A stretch of DNA of 21,750 nt from a virus. The notes below the pieces were generated by a model. It did no database searches. It worked only from the letters and a program-made list of their open reading frames with translations, and was not told the DNA's origin. Shown here piece after piece: positions 14,964 to 20,649 of this stretch (position 1 is its first letter; every line of letters begins with the position of its first letter). The stretch covers positions 1 through 21,750 of IMG/VR virus record IMGVR_UViG_3300032523_000982. One strand, given 5' to 3'. The position numbers were made by a program, and so were the translations under genes.

Positions 14964-14979
14964 GCAGACGTGAGTCTGC
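14964..14979 (-). other. Perfect short hairpin ahead of the Cys-rich gene
   Basis: GCAGAC-TCAC-GTCTGC on the minus strand, a 6-bp stem with four-base loop, between a strong GGAGG and the likely starts of the Cys-rich gene. It lies within the mini-frame described there and may affect translation of the gene. There is no T run, so it is not an intrinsic terminator. Confidence 0.5.
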
Positions 14980-14996
14980 CAACCGTGTAGTTCCTC

Positions 14997-15254
14997 CTAG
15001 ATCGCCGCTTTGGCGACCTTGAGAGCCTTCGTCGCCCTTGAGGCGTTGAACATCTTCATGCCCTTCAGCAAAGCGGACTTGCTGGTGATGAGCTTCTTCA
15101 GCATGCCGATGAATATCTCTTGGTGCCCCTCGTCGCCGGGGTCCATGCCCGCTGCGTCCATTGCGAGGATGATCTGCGGAATGAGAATCTTCGGATCGGG
15201 CATCTGCTCGTTCTCTTCATCGAGCAGCGCGAGCATCTTGGGCGTGACTGACAT
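14997..15254 (-). CDS. Small helical protein, function unknown
   Basis: 85 aa, mostly helical. Acidic N-terminal half (LALLDEENEQMPDPKILIPQ), a DPGDEGHQEIFIGMLKKL helix in the middle, and a basic C-terminal helix with SRATKALKVAKAAI. GAGG lies six bases before the ATG. The gene follows the gp14-like neck gene by 22 bases. The size and charge split would suit an assembly chaperone or DNA-contacting neck factor, but no family is recognised. Confidence 0.6.
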   Translation of the reverse strand: MSVTPKMLALLDEENEQMPDPKILIPQIILAMDAAGMDPGDEGHQEIFIGMLKKLITSKSALLKGMKMFNASRATKALKVAKAAI

Positions 15255-15276
15255 GGGGAACCTCTTCAGACGGACG

Positions 15277-15864
15277 TTAGATGGACATTATCAGTTTTCG
15301 TTCAGGTGTCTGCTGCGTTGTTCGGCGGAGGACACACTTGAACCCGACAAAGGACGGGTTGTCAAATAAGTTTCCGTCCTCTTGGGAATCGGCGATCGAG
15401 AAGAACATCCCTGCTCCGGGGATGTTGAAGCCGTCGACCGCATACTGCGTGTTGAAATATGGGGTGTCCCACACTTGAATGATGTCCGCTTCGCTGGGGG
15501 CCTGCATGTTCACGCGCTCACACTCAGAACGAGGAAGGAAAAGCTCCCCATCAAACGTCGACGACAGTCCCTCCATTCCGACGCTGGTTTGCTTCGATAG
15601 AGTGACGAAGGCTTTGAGCAGGTAGGGACCCAACCACGCACGCTTCACAGGCTCGTTGTAGACGGGGTCCACAATCGACTGAGGCTGGTTCTGTCTGTAG
15701 TAGGCGATAGGTGTTCCGACGATGTTGACGTGCTCGCTCGTGATACAGTCGAACAGCGCGCGCTCACTATCTCCGAGGCTGAACGACTCACAGTTCCCCA
15801 TCGCTCGCACAGGCATCGTGGGCTGAGGACACAGGTAGTCAGATATTGACTTGCACTTGCTCAC
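15277..15864 (-). CDS. Neck protein, gp14-like
   Basis: 195 aa. The pattern resembles T4 gp14, part of the neck joining the head to the tail: an N-terminal helix, VNIVGTPIAYYRQNQ (46-60), a KRAWLGPYLLKAFVTLSKQT helix (69-88), a VGMEGLSSTFDGE turn matching gp14's glycine-rich segment, ADIIQVWDTPYFNTQY (125-140) where gp14 has GDLIYFP, and GMFFSIADSQEDGNLF. The start is a GTG with GGGAG six bases upstream; the protein begins SKCKS, and I see no in-frame ATG that fits better. It is preceded by an AT-rich 85-bp gap with an inverted repeat, separating it from the gp13-like gene. A head-closure protein of another family would be the main alternative. Confidence 0.55.
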   Translation of the reverse strand: MSKCKSISDYLCPQPTMPVRAMGNCESFSLGDSERALFDCITSEHVNIVGTPIAYYRQNQPQSIVDPVYNEPVKRAWLGPYLLKAFVTLSKQTSVGMEGLSSTFDGELFLPRSECERVNMQAPSEADIIQVWDTPYFNTQYAVDGFNIPGAGMFFSIADSQEDGNLFDNPSFVGFKCVLRRTTQQTPERKLIMSI

Positions 15865-15877
15865 GCAGACTCCCTCT

Positions 15878-15916
15878 GGACCATATGGACCCGCACATCA
15901 ACTATGCAGTATAGTT
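15878..15916 (-). promoter_or_regulatory. AT-rich gap with inverted repeat, -10-like site and GGTCC direct repeat
   Basis: The 85-base gap between the gp13- and gp14-like genes is the most AT-rich stretch nearby. On the minus strand it has TATACT (a -10-like hexamer without a good -35), an inverted repeat AACTAT-ACTGC-ATAGTT (15900-15916), and GGTCC-ATAT-GGTCC (15878-15891). The last recurs as GGTCC-GTAT-GGTCC at 9251-9264. A phage promoter or operator is possible; the evidence is compositional only. Confidence 0.35.
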
Positions 15917-15949
15917 TAGACGACTGGTACTGCGTATTGAATAGCGGTT

Positions 15950-16831
15950 TTAAGATACATCACACACCGCTTGAGAAAGAGATGCGACTGCGTGTGACAG
16001 CATCGTAAACAACAGAACACAGCCGACGATAAATCCGATCGGCTTAGCACTCTCACCAATTTCTTCTTCCAGTATCGTCACTTCACTCTCTGCTTCGCTC
16101 AGCAGAACACTGCCGTCGAGTCCTGTAGACCCTCCCGCCGTTGGGTAGGAGTCATACTTGGACCGAATGCGCCCGAGGTCGCGCTTCGCCATCGCCAGCG
16201 AGTAGCGACGGACGAGATCAAAGTCCCGCTGCTTTAGTTCAGTGATGCAAAAGGAATTTGCCGTGTAGTAGACCAGCGCCTTCGGCGTCGTCGGCGAGAG
16301 GCGCGTCGGCAGGATGTAGAGCTTCGTGTTCTCCTGCCGCCACTCAGGGTCAGCCCCCATGATCCGTCGAGCCATATCGGAGTACTGAGAAACCTGCAGA
16401 AAACTAGAGAGCATCCCACCCGTCTCCCCTTGCCCGCCTCCGCCAAAGCCAAAACCACCTGAAGCGAGCGGTACGCCCAGGTTCTCGTTCGGCCACGCCC
16501 ACGCCCACGGGGATGACATCGGACTCATGTCATAGTTGGAAAAAGGAAAGATGACCTCAGTGACGACGTCAACGTCGCTCGGCAGGATGTACTCCACAAC
16601 ACCTGGTTGGAGTTGAAGATCATACTGCTTGATGTAGCCCTTCTTCGCTGCAAACCAACGAAGCGCCTGTCCGATGTCGTCCATCAGATGCTCTTCGGTC
16701 AGCTCGATCTTGAGGAGCGGGGCTCCGAGGCGACGGAGTATCCACAGCGCCATGTCGTCGGCGTCAACCTTCGTGGACGGGGATATCCCGCAGCTGCTGA
16801 TCCCACCACCACCACCGTAGTCGTCGGTCAC
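15950..16831 (-). CDS. Neck protein, gp13-like, with C-terminal extension
   Basis: 293 aa. It forms part of the neck closing the filled head. The N-terminal ILRRLGAPLLKIELTEEHLM (31-50) is the gp13 family signature (T4 has LRRLGAP with ELT). Conserved C-terminal half: RRYSLAMAKRDLGRIRSKY, GGSTGLDGSVLLSEAESEV, then LEEEIGESAKPIGFIVG. T4 gp13 ends FGILVG at that point, but here the chain continues for 23 residues with a hydrophobic stretch (VLLFTMLSHAVASL) to a TAA. The codon after GGC is TGT, one base from a TGA stop. The middle (110-145) is Gly/Trp-rich and low complexity. It starts 15 bases past the stop of the preceding gene, and CAAGAGG-type purines lie upstream. Confidence 0.78.
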   Translation of the reverse strand: MTDDYGGGGGISSCGISPSTKVDADDMALWILRRLGAPLLKIELTEEHLMDDIGQALRWFAAKKGYIKQYDLQLQPGVVEYILPSDVDVVTEVIFPFSNYDMSPMSSPWAWAWPNENLGVPLASGGFGFGGGGQGETGGMLSSFLQVSQYSDMARRIMGADPEWRQENTKLYILPTRLSPTTPKALVYYTANSFCITELKQRDFDLVRRYSLAMAKRDLGRIRSKYDSYPTAGGSTGLDGSVLLSEAESEVTILEEEIGESAKPIGFIVGCVLLFTMLSHAVASLSQAVCDVS

Positions 16832-16845
16832 AAGACCTCCTCTGC

Positions 16846-17316
16846 CTACGCGTCAGGCGCAGGCTTCGCCTTCCTCGGTCTACCCCCTTTGTTCTTCACT
16901 GGGGCCGAAGTGTTCTCCAGAGTATCGTTTGGAGCGGCGTTTGCCGAATTGCTTTCGATTTGATTCGAGGTGAACGGAGCTGTTTCAGTGGAAGCAGGCT
17001 CCGATGGCGAGGCGAGGTCTGCCGCTGGTGGTTCTGGCTGCACAGGATCGGTTGTGACGGGCGCAGTGTCTTCCACCGGCACAGTCTCGCGGGCGGCGAT
17101 GGCGAGAGCGTCGTGGATAGCTGGAATGGCTGCCGCAGCGGGAACCGACTGGTAGACCGGCGCAGTCTCGGCGACGCCAATCTCGTGCAGTAAGTGCGGC
17201 GCAAAGTGCTGGTACTGGTCCCCTTCAAGGATGTCGACGTCGTAGACCCGTCCGTGGCCGGGGACGATGACGACGGGGAGGTGAGGGTTTTTTCGGAAAC
17301 GACGAACGGCTGTCAT
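16846..17316 (-). CDS. Small protein with AT-hook-like C-terminus
   Basis: 156 aa. Residues 1-45 look folded (RRFRKNPHLPVVIVPGHGRV then LEGDQYQHFAPHLL). Residues 55-140 are low complexity, rich in Ala, Pro, Thr, Glu and Ser. The last 14 residues, KNKGGRPRKAKPAP, contain the GRP core of an AT-hook flanked by Lys/Arg. Binding to packaged DNA or to nucleic acid near the neck is inference. The ATG overlaps the preceding stop (ATGA) with GGAGG four bases before it. The same two-part plan, small folded head plus Ala/Pro/Lys/Glu tail, is seen in the 114-aa protein before the sheath gene. Confidence 0.6.
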   Translation of the reverse strand: MTAVRRFRKNPHLPVVIVPGHGRVYDVDILEGDQYQHFAPHLLHEIGVAETAPVYQSVPAAAAIPAIHDALAIAARETVPVEDTAPVTTDPVQPEPPAADLASPSEPASTETAPFTSNQIESNSANAAPNDTLENTSAPVKNKGGRPRKAKPAPDA

Positions 17317-17822
17317 GTGTCCTCCTGAATACTGGTCGCAACGGCTTGCAGAGAGTCGCGAAGGTCCGCAACGCAGGCTTCAAGCAGCTCCAGCCGTGCG
17401 AAGGCTTCTTTCAATCGGCGAGCGACTGGCTGCGGCGCAGAAGGCTTGCGGCTGTACCCAATCCGCACTCCTGGCGAGACTTCAAAAGACGGTCGCTCTA
17501 GCTCAGTTTCGGGGGCATCTTCGGGGGCATCTTCGGCGACCAAAGAGTCGTCGAAAGCGGGTTCGGAAAAATCTTCGCGAAACCCCTCAGTGAGGGCGGC
17601 AATGGCCGCATCCACTTCCGCAGAAGGGGCTGTCTCGGGAACGATGTCCAACGAGAAAGCGGCTGGTTCAATATGGTCCGAAGGTGGACCCAGCAGTGCT
17701 TCGGGGGACTCAGAAGACCCAGGGTCCAGATCAGGGGCTGCTGGAGGGAGCATTGAGATCGGGCGCGAAACCGCTCCTAAGAGAGAAAGTTCCGCGAGCA
17801 CACTGTTGAGGCGTCCGATCAT
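17313..17822 (-). CDS. Acidic low-complexity protein, unknown
   Basis: 169 aa from the ATG at 17822; a GTG 18 bases upstream is in frame but the GGGAGGAG ribosome site lies between them, six bases before the ATG, so the ATG is preferred. The first 20 residues are helical and hydrophobic (IGRLNSVLAELSLLGAVS); residues 25-115 are disordered, rich in Pro, Ala, Glu, Asp and Ser; the last 45 residues are a coiled-coil-like helix (RRLKEAFARLELLEACVADL). It is the first gene after the strong terminator behind the PAP2 gene and the first of the head-neck unit. No family recognised. Confidence 0.6.
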   Translation of the reverse strand: MIGRLNSVLAELSLLGAVSRPISMLPPAAPDLDPGSSESPEALLGPPSDHIEPAAFSLDIVPETAPSAEVDAAIAALTEGFREDFSEPAFDDSLVAEDAPEDAPETELERPSFEVSPGVRIGYSRKPSAPQPVARRLKEAFARLELLEACVADLRDSLQAVATSIQEDT

Positions 17823-17862
17823 AGTTTGCTCCTCCCGCACTCATCGCTTGAGGCGCACATAA

Positions 17863-17868
17863 AGTCAA
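17863..17868 (-). promoter_or_regulatory. Possible -35 element before the head-neck unit
   Basis: Just downstream of the strong terminator the minus strand has TTGACT, five of six matches to the sigma-70 -35 consensus. At 17 bases spacing the -10 position (GATGAG) matches poorly. A promoter is expected here because the terminator would otherwise silence the following genes, but it may be of a phage-specific type. Confidence 0.25.
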
Positions 17869-17876
17869 CACGCTCG

Positions 17877-17903
17877 AAGAAAAACGACCCCGTGAGGGGC
17901 CGT
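17877..17903 (-). terminator. Strong intrinsic terminator after the PAP2 gene
   Basis: Minus strand ACGGCCCC pairs with GGGGTCGT (8 bp, one G-U) around a TCAC loop, followed immediately by TTTTTCTT. It begins 31 bases after the PAP2 stop codon. This is the clearest intrinsic terminator in the window. Confidence 0.88.
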
Positions 17904-17933
17904 TCTTCAGCAGAAGCCGACCTCGCTCAGAGG

Positions 17934-19010
17934 TCAATCCTCGAACAGCGGATACACCGCGTCAGCGAGGTACACCCCAGCGTGGTGATCCGAAGGGAAG
18001 TGCAAGCCCGCACGGATGCGGTTCTGCCCAACATCTTCAGCCAGCGCCTCCAAGCGCGGGCGAATGGTCGGGTAGCGGTCTCCGTAGAGACGCGCGAGGA
18101 ACCTTGAAGCAAAGCTGTGCCCAGATGGGTAGGCCGGGGTCTGCGCGACCTCGGACTCCACCACGACGAGAGGCAGGTTGTAGTAGTCAGCGATCTGCTC
18201 GGGGCGAGGTCGATTGAACTTCAGCTTGTAGAACTGGCTGATCGTAGCCAGCTCGCTCGTGATGGCGTCTAGGTCAGAGCGGTCCTTGTCAGAGAACCTT
18301 AGCCCCTCGCGCGCACACGCATCCGCGAGGAAGTCCGAGAAGAATTCCTCTAAATGCTCGTCTTGCTGGAGGAAGCGTTGCTCCAGTTCTGGAGTGAGCG
18401 TGTCCTCGGCTTGCTGCACCAGAACAAGCTCCATCCGAGTTTCGAGGCTGCTGTTGCTCGGCGGAGGCTTCAGGTCGAGGAGCTTCCAGTCCGAACGGAA
18501 GCGGCGCACAGGCCGATCCGTGTAAGCCCTCTCGGAGCCTTGTATGGGTCCATAGCGGAGGTCGTCGAGCGAAGGCGCCTCGGAGAGCAGGTTTATCATG
18601 CGTTGCTCTATTGACTCTCGACGCACAGACGCTCCAGCAGCAGCTGCCTTCTTGGTGTTCGGGACGAACTGCGCTGAAGACCCACGCTTCTTGCGACGGG
18701 TGGCAGCCTTCTGCGCCTTGGTGAGCTTGTTCCACGCCTTGCGGGGGAGGTAGCGGTCGCAGACGGTCTTGCCGTCCACGGTCTTGCAGGCTTTGTCGCC
18801 TGAAGCGGTCGTCCAGTCCTCGTCAGACCACTTCCCCATCGAAGTCTGGGCCTTCGTGCGCGCGCCGCAGTAACCTCCGCCAGCATCCCGGTAAAGTTTT
18901 CCTGCAAGCTGCATCGCACGCGCAGAGAAGCGCCCGCCCATCTGGGCGATGGCATTCTTCTTTGACTTCTCCCAGAGGTCGGGATCGGTGCGGCCTTTGA
19001 TGCAGGACAT
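17934..19010 (-). CDS. PAP2-family phosphatase fused to a small basic Cys-containing domain
   Basis: 358 aa. Residues 1-125 form a separate domain: GGRFSARAMQLAGKLYRDAG (25-44), four Cys (48, 75, 84 and near the start C3), KWSDEDWTT, RYLPRKAWNKLTKAQKAATR (86-105) and QFVPNT. I associate this with DUF5872-type domains of phages and large DNA viruses. A linker (130-205) leads to a PAP2/class A acid phosphatase domain with all three catalytic motifs: K262-x6-R269-P270, PSGH at 295-298, and R331-x5-H337-x3-D341. There is no membrane helix and no signal peptide, so it should be soluble, unlike typical lipid phosphatases. It removes phosphate from an ester substrate that cannot be named from sequence. 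It lies between the capsid gene and neck genes with a terminator on each side. Start: AAGG four bases before the ATG. Confidence 0.85.
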   Translation of the reverse strand: MSCIKGRTDPDLWEKSKKNAIAQMGGRFSARAMQLAGKLYRDAGGGYCGARTKAQTSMGKWSDEDWTTASGDKACKTVDGKTVCDRYLPRKAWNKLTKAQKAATRRKKRGSSAQFVPNTKKAAAAGASVRRESIEQRMINLLSEAPSLDDLRYGPIQGSERAYTDRPVRRFRSDWKLLDLKPPPSNSSLETRMELVLVQQAEDTLTPELEQRFLQQDEHLEEFFSDFLADACAREGLRFSDKDRSDLDAITSELATISQFYKLKFNRPRPEQIADYYNLPLVVVESEVAQTPAYPSGHSFASRFLARLYGDRYPTIRPRLEALAEDVGQNRIRAGLHFPSDHHAGVYLADAVYPLFED

Positions 19011-19025
19011 GGAACCTTGAAAGGA

Positions 19026-19061
19026 GAAACCCCCGCCAGCCTAACGGATGACGGGGGTTTC
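19026..19061 (-). terminator. Terminator hairpin between capsid and PAP2 genes
   Basis: A perfect 10-bp stem, GAAACCCCCG with CGGGGGTTTC, around a 16-base loop, followed by TCCTTTC. It begins 30 bases after the capsid stop codon and occupies most of the 80-base gap. The T run is broken, so read-through is likely; no separate promoter is visible between it and the PAP2 start, so PAP2 expression probably depends on that read-through. Confidence 0.75.
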
Positions 19062-19090
19062 TGTCGACGCCTAGAATACTAGGGTATTTT

Positions 19091-20584
19091 CTACAAATTC
19101 GTCACACGCATTTGACCATAATATTCCGGGCGCAAGAGCTTCTTCGCGTAGCGGGTACGCATCGCCTTGCGGAGCGAGAAGTCGTTCGGATCCAGGAACG
19201 TCTGGGTGACCTGCAGGGGGATGTACGGGGCCCAGACGTAGCCGGCGTCGAGGAAGCTGCCGCCCTTGAGGCCGATCAGCATCTGGTCGCGCTGGAAGAA
19301 GGGGTCTTCGTAGACCATCCACTTGTTCTGCAAGGTGCCGACCTTGTAGATGCCGAACTGACCCTGTGATGACAGGGGGCGGGGCATGTCAGCGGGGCCG
19401 TAGGGCGATTCAGCGCCCGAGACGTACGCTGCGCGGAAGTCACCATGCGTGGTGAGCTGAGCGAGCAGGGCGCTCACTTCGGGGCTCGTCACGATGAAGT
19501 TCGCGGGCGCACGCAGGGTCTTCTTGTGGATCTGGTTCGAGACGGTCGAGATGACCGTGAGCATCGAGCGCAGGTGGTCGAGTTCCGAGATGCCAGCCGG
19601 GGGCACGCGGTCGAACGAGCCGGTGGTCGAAGTCGAGTTCTGGAAGAGGTCGTCGATGATCTCACGATCAATTTCGAGTGCCATTTCCTGAGCGACTGCG
19701 CTGACGATCTCAGTCTCGGCGTCGATGCCGTGGAAGGCGCGGAGGTCTTCAGCGGCTTCGCTGGACCACAGAGCCTTGAGGCGGCGAGGCTGAGCTTCGA
19801 CTGCGGCCTTTTTGACGTCGAGCTTCATCGACGGGATCTTGGTGTTCAGTTCGCCGTCGTAGACGTAGAACGCCTTGATCTGGTTGCCCAGACCGCACGC
19901 GAGGGTGAACCGGAAGCCGGAGATGGCACCGTTCGCGTAGTTGAGGGCACCCGAGAGCACGTTGCCGGTGAAGCCACCAGCACCGTCATCGGTCGCCTGC
20001 TGGACAACGGCACCCGTGATGACGTTGAACTCGCGGACGATGGTGGCGAAGCCGTTCGAGGCGTTCAGCGGACGAACCGGGTTGAACGACAGGGTGGACG
20101 AGAGCGGAGCGCCAGCGCCGCCGAAGTCAGCGCCGTTGCCGGTGCCGAGGATCTCGCCGTCGATCTTCTCCGACGTGTAGTTGCGGTCGAAGTCACGAGG
20201 GAAGACCTGACCGCGCTGGGTCGGAGCCTTGTTCGTGTCGTAGACGTAGTCGAGGAAGAACACGGCGCCGACCGAGGCCGTCATCGGCTGCACGGACACG
20301 ATGTCGTGGGCGATGAGGTTCGGGAACACACGACGGAGGACGGGGAAGATGAACTTCGTGAACGAGCCGACGTTCACGAGGCGAGTCTCTTCTTCGAGGC
20401 TCTGGAGATGCTGCGACTCGTTCTCCATCAGCACGGCAGTGACGCCAAGAACGTAACGGTCACGTTCACTTCGGTCAGGCATACCTTCCAGCAAGTCCTT
20501 CCACTTGCGAACAAGGGCACCGACGTAGGTCTTGTCGGCAATCGTGCGGGTCGAACCTTCGAGAATCATATTACGCGCTTCCAT
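19091..20584 (-). CDS. Major capsid protein, gp23-like, with inserted domain
   Basis: 497 aa from the ATG at 20584 (T4 gp23 has 521). AAGGAG lies eight bases before this ATG; a GTG just upstream (20587) is too close to the ribosome site to be preferred. The family pattern is clear: VFPNLIAHDIVSVQPMTASV (about 87-106) matching gp23's QPM-x-x-P/S region, FLDYVYDTNKAPTQRG, a helix EMALEIDREIIDDLF (300-314), ITSPEV-like strand (IVTSPEVSALL) and the C-terminal LRKAMRTRYAKKLLRPEYYG (471-490). Residues 147-246 carry a beta-rich insert (IDGEILGTGNG to AFYVYDGELN) that has a counterpart in the sheath. The N-terminal region (1-65) would include the propeptide removed by prohead protease in T4; no exact cut site is claimed. 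Confidence 0.93.
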   Translation of the reverse strand: MEARNMILEGSTRTIADKTYVGALVRKWKDLLEGMPDRSERDRYVLGVTAVLMENESQHLQSLEEETRLVNVGSFTKFIFPVLRRVFPNLIAHDIVSVQPMTASVGAVFFLDYVYDTNKAPTQRGQVFPRDFDRNYTSEKIDGEILGTGNGADFGGAGAPLSSTLSFNPVRPLNASNGFATIVREFNVITGAVVQQATDDGAGGFTGNVLSGALNYANGAISGFRFTLACGLGNQIKAFYVYDGELNTKIPSMKLDVKKAAVEAQPRRLKALWSSEAAEDLRAFHGIDAETEIVSAVAQEMALEIDREIIDDLFQNSTSTTGSFDRVPPAGISELDHLRSMLTVISTVSNQIHKKTLRAPANFIVTSPEVSALLAQLTTHGDFRAAYVSGAESPYGPADMPRPLSSQGQFGIYKVGTLQNKWMVYEDPFFQRDQMLIGLKGGSFLDAGYVWAPYIPLQVTQTFLDPNDFSLRKAMRTRYAKKLLRPEYYGQMRVTNL

Positions 20585-20589
20585 CACAC

Positions 20590-20620
20590 TCTCCTTCGGG
20601 GGCTGAGCGGCTACACCGCC
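20590..20620 (-). other. Weak hairpin between scaffold and capsid genes
   Basis: Minus strand AGTGGC-GGTGTA-GCCGCT, a 6-bp stem with one G-U wobble, just before the CAGCCCCCGAAGGAG ribosome site of the capsid gene. There is no T run. It could be an RNase processing site or translation control element that sets the high capsid-to-scaffold ratio (inference). Confidence 0.3.
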
Positions 20621-20649
20621 ACTCTACAGGTTTGAACTCTATCTGAACT

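Noticed and set aside
17934-19010. Vanadium haloperoxidase
   Set aside because: The motifs fit both families, but the short length and phosphatase-type spacing favour PAP2 phosphatase; sequence alone cannot fully separate them.
19070-19083. Inverted repeat CCTAG-TATT-CTAGG next to the capsid stop
   Set aside because: A 5-bp stem without a T run; the real terminator signal lies just beyond it.
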